Origin: Fidelibacterota bacterium
GTDB taxonomy: Bacteria > Fidelibacterota > Marinisomatia > Marinisomatales > TCS55
Direction of reading: 5' to 3'
Length of the DNA stretch: 14,737 nucleotides
Assembly (NCBI GenBank): GCA_014239505.1
Contig: JAAZYT010000144.1
Span: 1-14,737 of the forward strand
The notes under the pieces were generated by a model, which saw only the letters and a program-made list of their open reading frames with translations, was not told where the DNA came from and searched no databases. How positions within the stretch are numbered: position 1 is the stretch's first letter; every line of letters begins with the position of its first letter. The position numbers and the translations under genes are program-made. Below, in pieces: positions 6,099-13,206 of the stretch.

Positions 6099-6126
6099 GA
6101 CGAAACTTTAAGTAATTCTCTAAATT
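6097..6126 (+). promoter_or_regulatory. Candidate promoter for the nuo operon
   Basis: TTGACG (6097-6102, 5/6 to the -35 consensus), an 18-base spacer, then TAAATT (6121-6126, 4/6 to the -10). It is the only good -35 match in the gap on this strand and lies 28 bases before the nuoA ATG. Its -35 is 8 bases from the -35 of the opposing candidate promoter. If this group uses the Bacteroidetes-type -7 TAnnTTTG element instead, the call would be wrong. Confidence 0.4.
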
Positions 6127-6154
6127 TATTGTCTGTAGGAGAGAAATAAATTTA

Positions 6155-6580
6155 ATGTATCGCGACTTCGGAACTATATTCATTTTTATTTTTATGGGCA
6201 TCGTGCTTGTCTATGTGCCTTTACTTATCCAAAAGCTTATTGCCCCTAACAATCCCAATCCTGATAAGCTAGCCACCTATGAGTGTGGTGAAGAATCTGA
6301 AGGCTCAGCTTGGGTGCAGTTCAATATTAGATTTTATGTTGTTGCATTAATCTTTCTTATTTTTGATGTAGAAGTTGTTTTCCTTTTTCCATGGGCGGTT
6401 GTATTTAATGAATTAGGCCTTTTAGCATTTATAGAAATGGCAATTTTCTTACTAATTCTAATTGTTGGATTAGCATATGTTTGGAAAAGAGGTGACCTAG
6501 ATTGGGTAAAATACAATGTAAAGTACGGACGTGGTCGTTATGCTAATCTCACTAGTCAAAATAATAATTCACAGGGTTAA
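6155..6580 (+). CDS. nuoA: NADH-quinone oxidoreductase subunit A
   Basis: Membrane subunit of respiratory complex I, at the junction of the peripheral and membrane arms. 141 residues with three membrane helices (about 7-28, 60-82, 88-109). Seen: Y-E-C-G-E-E at 42-47 on the first loop (Cys44), then N-I-R-F-Y-V-V-A-L-I-F-L-I-F-D at 57-71 with D-V-E at 71-73, and W-K-R-G-D-L-D-W at 110-117. First gene of the nuo operon. An AGGAG at 6137-6141 lies 13 bases before the ATG, a long spacing also seen at xseB. A short Asn/Gln-rich tail ends 2 bases before nuoB. Confidence 0.97.
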   Translation: MYRDFGTIFIFIFMGIVLVYVPLLIQKLIAPNNPNPDKLATYECGEESEGSAWVQFNIRFYVVALIFLIFDVEVVFLFPWAVVFNELGLLAFIEMAIFLLILIVGLAYVWKRGDLDWVKYNVKYGRGRYANLTSQNNNSQG

Positions 6581-6582
6581 TA

Positions 6583-7074
6583 ATGGGTATTCTAGAAAAT
6601 AAATTTCAAGATAATGTTATTGTAGCTTCAATGGATAAGTTACTTGGTTGGGCCCGATCAACTTCACCATGGTATTTCCAATTTGGTTTAGCTTGTTGTG
6701 CCATTGAAATGATGGCTTCTGCAGCAAGTAGACATGATTTAGAAAGGATTGGTATGATGCCACGTTCTTCACCACGACAAGCAGATGTAATGATTGTGGC
6801 TGGAACCGTAACAATGAAGATGGCTCTACGTGTAAAAAAATTATATGAGCAAATGGCTGACCCTAAATATGTTATTTCTATGGGTAGCTGTGCTACAAGC
6901 GGTGGCCCTTATTGGCAGCATGGTTATCATGTTTTAAAAGGTGTAGATTTAGTTGTTCCAGTTGATGTCTACGTTCCGGGATGTCCACCAAGGCCAGAAG
7001 CACTAATTGAAGGCCTTTTAAAATTGCAAGAAAAGATTCAAACTGAGCGCCCGCTTACTCGCAAAAGTGTATGA
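6583..7074 (+). CDS. nuoB: NADH-quinone oxidoreductase subunit B
   Basis: Peripheral-arm subunit that carries the terminal iron-sulfur cluster N2, which hands electrons to quinone. 163 residues. All four ligands are present: the tandem Cys38-Cys39 (in G-L-A-C-C-A-I-E), Cys103 (G-S-C-A-T-S-G-G) and Cys134 (V-P-G-C-P-P-R-P-E-A). W-Y-F-Q-F-G at 30-35 and R-S-S-P-R-Q-A-D at 61-68 are also standard. The start lies 2 bases after the nuoA stop and the stop overlaps the nuoC start (ATGA), as expected in a coupled operon. Confidence 0.98.
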   Translation: MGILENKFQDNVIVASMDKLLGWARSTSPWYFQFGLACCAIEMMASAASRHDLERIGMMPRSSPRQADVMIVAGTVTMKMALRVKKLYEQMADPKYVISMGSCATSGGPYWQHGYHVLKGVDLVVPVDVYVPGCPPRPEALIEGLLKLQEKIQTERPLTRKSV

Positions 7075-7571
7075 ACACAGCTGAAATTAAAGCAGCAATT
7101 ATGGATCAGTTTCCTGGTTCAGTTTTAGAAAGTGAAGATTTAGGAGAGAGTCAAGTAGAGCTCAAGGCTGATCAATGGTTTGAAATTGCTACTTTTATAA
7201 AAGAAAATCCAAATTTATCTTTTGATCAATTAGAATGTATTACTGGCATTGATCTAGGAGAAGAAGCTTCATTGCAAACCCGCTATAATTTTCATTCAAT
7301 GGAGCATCGTCATAAAATAGAAATTCTTATAAGTCATGATCGTAAAGAACCAAAAGTAGCATCAATTGAAAAAATATGGCGTATTGGTGACTGGTTTGAA
7401 CGTGAAACATATGATATGTTTGGTATTGTTTATGAAGGTCATAGTGATTTACGGCGAATTTTATGCCCTGATGATTGGGAAGGGTGGCCATTAAGAAAAG
7501 ATTACGAAGGTCAAGAGTTGTATCATGGTATAGTAATACCTAAAATGAAAGAAGAAGACGGGTGGGAGTAG
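7071..7571 (+). CDS. nuoC: NADH-quinone oxidoreductase subunit C
   Basis: Peripheral-arm (Q-module) subunit, 166 residues, the ~30 kDa-subunit type, separate from nuoD rather than fused as in E. coli. Seen: the family signature W-F-E-R-E-T-Y-D-M-F-G-I-V-Y at 108-121, then G-H-S-D-L-R-R-I-L at 123-131 and G-W-P-L-R-K-D-Y at 138-145. No cofactor is bound; it packs with NuoB, NuoD and NuoI. Its ATG overlaps the nuoB stop. Its 3' end overlaps the GTG start chosen for nuoD by 10 bases. Confidence 0.97.
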   Translation: MNTAEIKAAIMDQFPGSVLESEDLGESQVELKADQWFEIATFIKENPNLSFDQLECITGIDLGEEASLQTRYNFHSMEHRHKIEILISHDRKEPKVASIEKIWRIGDWFERETYDMFGIVYEGHSDLRRILCPDDWEGWPLRKDYEGQELYHGIVIPKMKEEDGWE

Positions 7572-8680
7572 TCAAAGGCGACCAAATGATTCTGAACATT
7601 GGCCCTCAGCACCCGAGTACTCATGGTGTCTTAAGGCTAGAAGTAATGACTGATGGTGAAATTGTTTCTCAAATCAGACCTCATTTAGGTTATTTGCACA
7701 GATGTTTTGAAAAACACTCTGAAAATGTAACATATGAGCAAGTCATACCATTTACGGATAGATGTGACTATCTAGCTTCCATGAATAGTAATTTTGGGTA
7801 CGTAGTTGCAATGGAAGAATTGATGGAAATAAAGATTCCAGAGCGTGTTGAATATATACGTGTTATTATGGGTGAGCTAAATCGAATAGCAAGTCATTTG
7901 TTGGCCTTAGGGGTTTATGGTTTAGATATCGGCGCTTTTACTCCTTTTCTATATATGCTTCGTGACAGAGAAAGAATTTTAGATATGTTTGAGTATACAT
8001 GTGGAGCACGTTTACTCTATAATTATATGTGGGTGGGGGGGGTATCGCATGATTTACCAAAAGATTTTGAAACTATATGTACAGATTTTTTAGATTATTT
8101 CGAACCTCAGATTAAAGAGTATAATAACTTGCTCTCTTTCAATAAAATTTTTGTTGAAAGAACGGCAGATGTAGGAGTTATACCAGCTGATGTTGCCGTT
8201 AGTTATGGAGTTTCAGGTCCAAATTTGCGAGCATCTGGTGTAAAATGGGATGTAAGAAAAGATGAGCCATACTCCATTTATGAAAAGTTTGACTTTGATG
8301 TTCCTACTGGTACAGGTGAATTTGGAACGCTTGGTGATTGTTATGATCGATACTGGGTTCGAATGTTAGAGATTGAAGAGAGTGTTAAAATTCTTCGTCA
8401 AGCATTAAAAGAAGTACCAAGTGGTGATGTTCATCAAGCTTTACCAAAAAAAATTAGGCCTCCAAAAGGTTCTGTTTATCGTCGGACTGAAAGCCCTCGT
8501 GGCGATTTAGGTTATTATATTATTAGTGATGGCACACCTGTTCCTTCTAGAGTAAAAATGCGATCACCTGCTTTTACAGCTCTTTCTTGTTTAGATGAAG
8601 TCTCACGCGGATGGATGATTTCTGATGTTATTGCAATTTTAGGTAGCCTAGATATTGTTTTAGGAGAGATTGATCGTTGA
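7562..8680 (+). CDS. nuoD: NADH-quinone oxidoreductase subunit D
   Basis: Q-module subunit that forms the quinone-binding cavity with NuoB; descended from the [NiFe]-hydrogenase large subunit. 372 residues with GTG at 7562 as start. Seen: N-I-G-P-Q-H-P-S-T-H-G-V-L at about 12-24, P-H-L-G-Y-L-H-R-C-F-E-K at 40-51, P-F-T-D-R-C-D-Y at 63-70, and the C-terminal L-G-E-I-D-R at 367-372. An alternative ATG at 7586 has an AAAGG at 7574-7578 with 7-base spacing and would avoid the overlap with nuoC. The GTG start keeps the few residues that usually precede this block; the choice is open. A run of eight G (8035-8042) encodes V-G-G in the conserved W-V-G-G-V. nuoE, nuoF and nuoG do not follow; nuoH does. 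Confidence 0.97.
   Translation: MGVVKGDQMILNIGPQHPSTHGVLRLEVMTDGEIVSQIRPHLGYLHRCFEKHSENVTYEQVIPFTDRCDYLASMNSNFGYVVAMEELMEIKIPERVEYIRVIMGELNRIASHLLALGVYGLDIGAFTPFLYMLRDRERILDMFEYTCGARLLYNYMWVGGVSHDLPKDFETICTDFLDYFEPQIKEYNNLLSFNKIFVERTADVGVIPADVAVSYGVSGPNLRASGVKWDVRKDEPYSIYEKFDFDVPTGTGEFGTLGDCYDRYWVRMLEIEESVKILRQALKEVPSGDVHQALPKKIRPPKGSVYRRTESPRGDLGYYIISDGTPVPSRVKMRSPAFTALSCLDEVSRGWMISDVIAILGSLDIVLGEIDR
7574..7578 (+). promoter_or_regulatory. Shine-Dalgarno favouring an internal ATG start of nuoD
   Basis: AAAGG seven bases before the ATG at 7586. The GTG at 7562 has no comparable site upstream. It is the main argument that NuoD may be eight residues shorter than annotated here. Confidence 0.45.
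8662..8667 (+). promoter_or_regulatory. Shine-Dalgarno that supports the TTG start of nuoH
   Basis: AGGAGA at 8662-8667 lies nine bases upstream of the TTG at 8677, inside the last codons of nuoD. The next ATG in frame (8713) would remove part of the N-terminal segment and has no such site. Confidence 0.65.
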
Positions 8681-9753
8681 CTGTTGATACATTAATTAAT
8701 TGGTTTGCTACAATGGGAGACTTCCCAATTTTAGCTTTTATTTTAGCAGTTGTTATCTCTGGAATTCCTTTGTTCTTAGTAATGGCATTAAATGCCATGA
8801 TTGCTGTTTATGTTGAAAGAAAAGTTTCCGCATTTATGATGGATAGAGTTGGTCCAATGGGTCAGGGCCCTGGTTTACATGCTGGAAAATGGGGCTTGCT
8901 TCAAACGGCTGCTGATGCGATCAAATTACTTGTTAAAGAAGATACTGTGCCAGAATCTTCAGATAAATTTTTATTTAAAATGGCACCATATATCATTTTT
9001 ATCGGTGCTTTTTTAGGACTTGCAGCTGTACCCTTTAGTTCATCTTTGCAAGTTGCAGATTTCAATGTCGGAGTTTTTTATATTATTGCAGTTGGCTCAA
9101 TTGGTATTATTGGTATTGTTATGGCAGGATGGGCTTCAAATAATAAATGGTCATTATATGGTGCAATGCGTTCTGCTGCGCAAATTATTTCTTATGAAAT
9201 ACCTGCGGGCTTGTCAATAATTGTACCAATTATGATGGCTGGAACTCTAAATCTTCAAGAGTTAATAATTTTTCAATCTGGTACTATTTGGGGGATCCTC
9301 CCTAATTGGATTATTTTTAATAATCCTTTTTCATTCATAGCTTTCTTTACTTTTTTTATTAGCGCGGTAGCTGAAACTAATAGAACACCGTTTGATATAC
9401 CTGAAGCTGAATCTGAACTTGTTGCAGGTTGGATGACTGAATATTCAGGATTTAGATGGGCAGTTTTCTTCCTCAGTGAATATGCAAATATGCTTGTAGT
9501 GAGTGGCTTAGCGGTTGCAGGATTCTTAGGTGGTTGGCAGAGTCCTATTCCTGGGTTATTTAACACAGGCTTATGGGGTCTATTTTGGTTCATGGGAAAA
9601 TTAGGATTTTTAATTTTTGTTATGATGTGGTTTCGTTGGACTTTCCCCAGACTTCGCGTTGATCAATTAATGCATGTTTGTTGGAAAGTTTTAATACCAA
9701 TTACCATGTTCAATATTTTTGGGGTAGGAATTTGGAAACTAATTTTTGGATAA
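8677..9753 (+). CDS. nuoH: NADH-quinone oxidoreductase subunit H
   Basis: Membrane subunit next to the quinone site, 358 residues with about eight or nine membrane helices. Seen: V-E-R-K-V-S-A-F-M-M-D-R-V-G-P at 46-60, G-L-L-Q-T-A-A-D-A-I-K-L-L at 73-85 and A-E-T-N-R-T-P-F-D-I-P-E-A-E at 232-245, the quinone-channel signatures; L-R-V-D-Q-L-M is at 326-332. The start is TTG at 8677, overlapping the nuoD stop as TTGA, supported by AGGAGA at 8662-8667. This is the only TTG start in the operon. It follows nuoD directly, where E, F and G stand in the canonical 14-gene order. nuoI begins 3 bases after its stop. Confidence 0.97.
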   Translation: MTVDTLINWFATMGDFPILAFILAVVISGIPLFLVMALNAMIAVYVERKVSAFMMDRVGPMGQGPGLHAGKWGLLQTAADAIKLLVKEDTVPESSDKFLFKMAPYIIFIGAFLGLAAVPFSSSLQVADFNVGVFYIIAVGSIGIIGIVMAGWASNNKWSLYGAMRSAAQIISYEIPAGLSIIVPIMMAGTLNLQELIIFQSGTIWGILPNWIIFNNPFSFIAFFTFFISAVAETNRTPFDIPEAESELVAGWMTEYSGFRWAVFFLSEYANMLVVSGLAVAGFLGGWQSPIPGLFNTGLWGLFWFMGKLGFLIFVMMWFRWTFPRLRVDQLMHVCWKVLIPITMFNIFGVGIWKLIFG

Positions 9754-9756
9754 ATT

Positions 9757-10341
9757 ATGTCAAGGTATTTTCAAAACATATATGATACATTAAGTACTTT
9801 ATTAACAGGGATGAGTATTACCTGGAAACATATGGTCAATATTAAACGTGATAATGTTACTCTTCAATATCCTGAGGAAAGATGGCCTCGCCCTGAGCGA
9901 AATATTGGTTTTGAGCATAAAAATTACAATGTCATTCGTTCACGTCTTCACGTTGATATTGATGATTGTATAGGTTGTTTAAAATGTGAAAGAGCATGCC
10001 CAGTTGATTGTATTAAAATTGACACAATCAAATCTCCTACGCGTGGTGAAGATATTCCAGACGTTAAACACACTGGTGAAACTTCTAATGGCACTAAGAA
10101 GGCATTGGTTGTAAGTAGGTTCACAATAGATATGTCAGAATGTTGTTATTGTAATCTCTGTACATATCCTTGTCCTGAAGAGTGTATTTTTATGGTTGGT
10201 GGTCCAAACAGTTCAAAACATCCTATTGATTATGAATTTTCTGAATTTGATAGAACAGACCTAATATATCAATTCGCTAAAAAATTAAGTACTGAACAAA
10301 AAGATGGTCTTCAAAAGCCATTGCCGGAGGCTAAAGCATAA
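9757..10341 (+). CDS. nuoI: NADH-quinone oxidoreductase subunit I
   Basis: Peripheral-arm ferredoxin-like subunit with two [4Fe-4S] clusters (N6a and N6b) that carry electrons toward NuoB. 194 residues. First motif: C71-x2-C74-x2-C77-x3-C81-P. Second: C129-x2-C132-x2-C135-x3-C139-P, with an extra Cys130. All eight ligands are present. An N-terminal amphipathic stretch (about 1-35) should lie on the membrane. The linker between the motifs (residues 83-128) is about 19 residues longer than in E. coli NuoI; it contains P-T-R-G-E-D-I-P and T-S-N-G-T-K-K. The tail after 150 is acidic. Its stop shares one base with the nuoJ start (TAATG). Confidence 0.97.
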   Translation: MSRYFQNIYDTLSTLLTGMSITWKHMVNIKRDNVTLQYPEERWPRPERNIGFEHKNYNVIRSRLHVDIDDCIGCLKCERACPVDCIKIDTIKSPTRGEDIPDVKHTGETSNGTKKALVVSRFTIDMSECCYCNLCTYPCPEECIFMVGGPNSSKHPIDYEFSEFDRTDLIYQFAKKLSTEQKDGLQKPLPEAKA

Positions 10342-10829
10342 TGTCTGATATTGCTTTTTGGGTTATTGTCGGTATTACTGTTGGTTCTTCTTTTATGGTT
10401 GTTCAAAGTAAAAGCTTACTTTATTCGGCTTATGCATTATTGTTTACTTTTATTGGCGTAACTGGTCTTTATATTTTTCTTTGGGCAGATTTTTTAGCTG
10501 TTGTCCAAGTTGTGGTTTACGTGGGTGGGATTCTTGTTTTGATAATATTTGGAATTATGCTCACAAATAAAATCACTTCTGTAAATATAAGTCATACCTC
10601 TATGCAGAAGAGTATGGGTGCTGTAGTTGTTATTGCTTTCATGGGCTTATTAGGATATATGATTTTAAGTACGCCTTGGTTGGTTTTATCAAATGCGGAG
10701 CCATCAGATACTACAAGTGCAATTGGGAGATTATTGTTAATGGATTATCTTTTACCTTTTGAAGCTGTTTCGCTACTACTGCTAGGAGCTTTAATTGGTG
10801 CTACAACTCTTTCAAGGAAAGATACTTAA
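10341..10829 (+). CDS. nuoJ: NADH-quinone oxidoreductase subunit J
   Basis: Membrane-arm subunit of 162 residues with five predicted helices. The third helix contains the conserved V-Q-V-V-V-Y-V-G-G-I-L-V-L at 55-67 with Tyr60, where the family has its pi-bulge that gates proton transfer. The C-terminal part runs P-F-E-A-V-S-L-L-L-L-G-A-L-I-G-A. A GGAGG at 10326-10330, inside the end of nuoI, lies 10 bases before the ATG. Start and stop each share one base with the neighbouring genes. Confidence 0.95.
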   Translation: MSDIAFWVIVGITVGSSFMVVQSKSLLYSAYALLFTFIGVTGLYIFLWADFLAVVQVVVYVGGILVLIIFGIMLTNKITSVNISHTSMQKSMGAVVVIAFMGLLGYMILSTPWLVLSNAEPSDTTSAIGRLLLMDYLLPFEAVSLLLLGALIGATTLSRKDT

Positions 10830-11134
10830 TGGATAGTTTAGTAAACTATTTACTAGTTAGTTCAATTTTATTCTCCTTAGGACTCTATGGAGTTGTTACT
10901 CGTAGAAATGGTGTAGCTGTTTTAATGAGTATTGAACTTATTTTAAATGCAGCCAATATAAACTTCTTAGCCTTTGCTCGATTTGGTGGAATGAACATGA
11001 CAGGCCATGTTTATGCTTTATTTGTTATTGTCTTGGCCGCTGCTGAAGCAGCGGTTGCTCTAGCTATTATTATAAATATATTTAATAATTTTAATACTAT
11101 TAATATTGATGATGTAAGTGAGTTGAAGCAATGA
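10829..11134 (+). CDS. nuoK: NADH-quinone oxidoreductase subunit K
   Basis: Small membrane-arm subunit of 101 residues with three helices. The two buried proton-path glutamates are present: Glu36 (in M-S-I-E-L-I-L-N-A-A-N) and Glu73 (in L-A-A-A-E-A-A-V-A-L-A). G-V-V-T-R-R-N at 21-27 is the usual loop. AAGGA at 10814-10818 lies 10 bases before the ATG. Its start shares a base with nuoJ, and its TGA overlaps the nuoL ATG. Confidence 0.97.
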   Translation: MDSLVNYLLVSSILFSLGLYGVVTRRNGVAVLMSIELILNAANINFLAFARFGGMNMTGHVYALFVIVLAAAEAAVALAIIINIFNNFNTINIDDVSELKQ

Positions 11135-13185
11135 TATCAGGTAATATTATTACAGATTTTAGTTTGCTAATTCTTTTTTTACCTCTAGTTGCTTTTATTA
11201 TAAATATTATTTTTGGAAAACGTTTACCTAGGCAAGGCGATTGGGTTTCTATTGGAGCGATCTTAATTACTCTCATTCTTTCATTATCTTTATTAATGAA
11301 TATGCTTATGAATTGGGATCCTGACTTCTCGCATGAAGCAGTAATTCCATGGGTTGATTTAGGTGCTTTTAAGATCAGTCTTGGTTTTTGGGTAGATAAT
11401 ATAACTGTCGTTATGCTAGTTGTAGTATCTTTGATTTCTAGCATGACTCACATTTTTTCTTTGGAATATATGAAAGGTGATATCCGATATAATAGATACT
11501 ATGCATATTTAGGTTTATTTACATTTTCAATGAACGGTATAGTTTTGGCAAATAATGTTATGTCTTTATACATTTTTTGGGAATTAGTAGGCGTTAGCTC
11601 TTATTTACTCATTGGTCATTGGTTTGAAAAGCATTCAGCTGCAGATGCAAGTAAAAAAGCTTTTTTAACAAATAGAGTTGGAGATATTGGATTTTTTATT
11701 GGCATAATGATTATGTTTACTGCTATTGGATCGTTCAATTTTCAAGACCTTTTTAAAGGGGTGTCGGAAGGATTGGTTACTGGTTCGCTACTTACTTTTG
11801 CTGGCTTAGGATTATTTATGGGAGCTGTTGGAAAATCTTCACAGTTTCCTTTGCACATCTGGTTGCCAGACGCAATGGAGGGTCCTACGCCGGTATCTGC
11901 TTTGATGCATGCTGCAACGATGGTAGCAGCAGGCGTATATCTAACGGTTAGACTTTTCCCTTTGTTTTCCCCAGAAGCTTTAACTATTATTGCATATGTT
12001 GGTGGATTTACAGCTTTATTTGCCGCAACAATTGCAATTACTCAAAATGATATCAAAAAAGTTTTAGCCTATTCAACAGTTAGTCAGTTAGGTTATATGA
12101 TCCTTGCTGTTGGTGTAGGTAACTATGTTGCAGCTTTTTTTCATTTATTAACGCATGCTATGTTTAAAGCATGTTTATTTTATGGGTCAGGTTCAGTTAT
12201 TCATTCAATGCATTACTCACTTCATGAGCTAAAAGATCATGACACTGATCCTCAAGATATGAGAAATATGGGTGGATTTAAATCTAAAATGCCATTGACT
12301 CATTGGACAATGTTAATTGCAACACTTGCTATTTCTGGAGTACCATTATTTTCAGGGTTCTTATCTAAAGATGCTATTCTGGCTGGAACCTTGGCTTTTG
12401 CTCAACACCATCCTCAGCATTTTTTATTACCTATTTTTGGTTTTGGTGCTGCAGCTATTACTGCCTTTTATATGTTTAGACTTATTTTTATGACGTTTTA
12501 TGGCAAGCCAAAAATGATAAAAGTTTTTAAGGGAATTCATGAATCCCCCAAAGTGATGACTTTTCCACTTGTATTATTAGCAGGATTAAGTTTCTTCATA
12601 TTTTACACATTGCCATACTTTAATCCGTTCTCAGATCATGGATGGTTTACTGAATTAATAAAAGCGAGAGATTCTGCAGTTTCTGGCAATCCATCTGCAG
12701 AAGAAATCTACCAAGGTGTTCATCATGCTCATTACACTGCAATGGCATTGTCTCTTTTAGTAGCAGCCTTTGGAATAGGTTTATCCTATCTTATGTATAT
12801 TAAAGAAAAATTTTCTGCTGAAGCCTGGGCTAAAAGAATGGGCTTCTTTTACAAACTTTCATTAAATAAATATTTCTTCGATGAAAATTACAACCGATTT
12901 TTGTATCAACCATTTTTGAAACTTTCTCGTGCAGTAGCATATGTAGATTGGGATTTATATGATAAATATTTTATTAATGGTTTCGGCCATGTTACAAAGT
13001 TTCTATCTAAGATTACAGGTCGTCTAGATTATGAAGGCTTAGATCAAACTTTAGTTGACGGAGTTGGGCGTACAACGCAAGGATTCGGAGAACAACTTAA
13101 ACAAGTGCAGACTGGTCGTTTGCAGAATTATATGCTATTTGCATTGATCGGTGTCATTTTAATCCTGGTTTTCCAGGCAGTATAA
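11131..13185 (+). CDS. nuoL: NADH-quinone oxidoreductase subunit L
   Basis: Distal antiporter-like proton-pumping subunit, 684 residues, with about 14-16 membrane helices. Key charged residues seen: Glu151 (F-W-E-L-V-G), Lys235 (V-G-K-S-S-Q-F-P-L-H-I-W-L-P-D-A), the A-L-M-H-A-A-T-M-V-A-A-G block at 257-268, N-D-I-K-K-V-L-A-Y-S-T at 306-316, Lys346 (H-A-M-F-K-A-C-L-F) and Lys413 (F-L-S-K-D). These correspond to the E. coli NuoL set E144, K229, K342 and K399. The C-terminal region from about 590 on should form the long lateral helix and its anchor. The ATG overlaps the nuoK stop; nuoM begins 21 bases downstream. Confidence 0.98.
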   Translation: MISGNIITDFSLLILFLPLVAFIINIIFGKRLPRQGDWVSIGAILITLILSLSLLMNMLMNWDPDFSHEAVIPWVDLGAFKISLGFWVDNITVVMLVVVSLISSMTHIFSLEYMKGDIRYNRYYAYLGLFTFSMNGIVLANNVMSLYIFWELVGVSSYLLIGHWFEKHSAADASKKAFLTNRVGDIGFFIGIMIMFTAIGSFNFQDLFKGVSEGLVTGSLLTFAGLGLFMGAVGKSSQFPLHIWLPDAMEGPTPVSALMHAATMVAAGVYLTVRLFPLFSPEALTIIAYVGGFTALFAATIAITQNDIKKVLAYSTVSQLGYMILAVGVGNYVAAFFHLLTHAMFKACLFYGSGSVIHSMHYSLHELKDHDTDPQDMRNMGGFKSKMPLTHWTMLIATLAISGVPLFSGFLSKDAILAGTLAFAQHHPQHFLLPIFGFGAAAITAFYMFRLIFMTFYGKPKMIKVFKGIHESPKVMTFPLVLLAGLSFFIFYTLPYFNPFSDHGWFTELIKARDSAVSGNPSAEEIYQGVHHAHYTAMALSLLVAAFGIGLSYLMYIKEKFSAEAWAKRMGFFYKLSLNKYFFDENYNRFLYQPFLKLSRAVAYVDWDLYDKYFINGFGHVTKFLSKITGRLDYEGLDQTLVDGVGRTTQGFGEQLKQVQTGRLQNYMLFALIGVILILVFQAV

Positions 13186-13194
13186 CGATTTCAT

Positions 13195-13200
13195 AAAGGG
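13195..13200 (+). promoter_or_regulatory. Shine-Dalgarno of nuoM
   Basis: AAAGGG six bases before the ATG at 13207. It fixes this start in the short gap after nuoL. Confidence 0.65.
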
Positions 13201-13206
13201 CTAAGT

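Noticed and set aside
6334..6814. Two - strand ORFs across nuoA and nuoB
   Set aside because: Both are antisense to highly conserved complex I genes and have no ribosome-binding site or family features.
9020..9593. ORFs on both strands inside nuoH
   Set aside because: Frame shadows of a conserved membrane protein; sequences show no motif and no plausible start signal.
11100..11444. 114-codon - strand ORF over nuoK and nuoL
   Set aside because: Antisense to two intact genes with all key residues; Thr/Ile-rich shadow composition.
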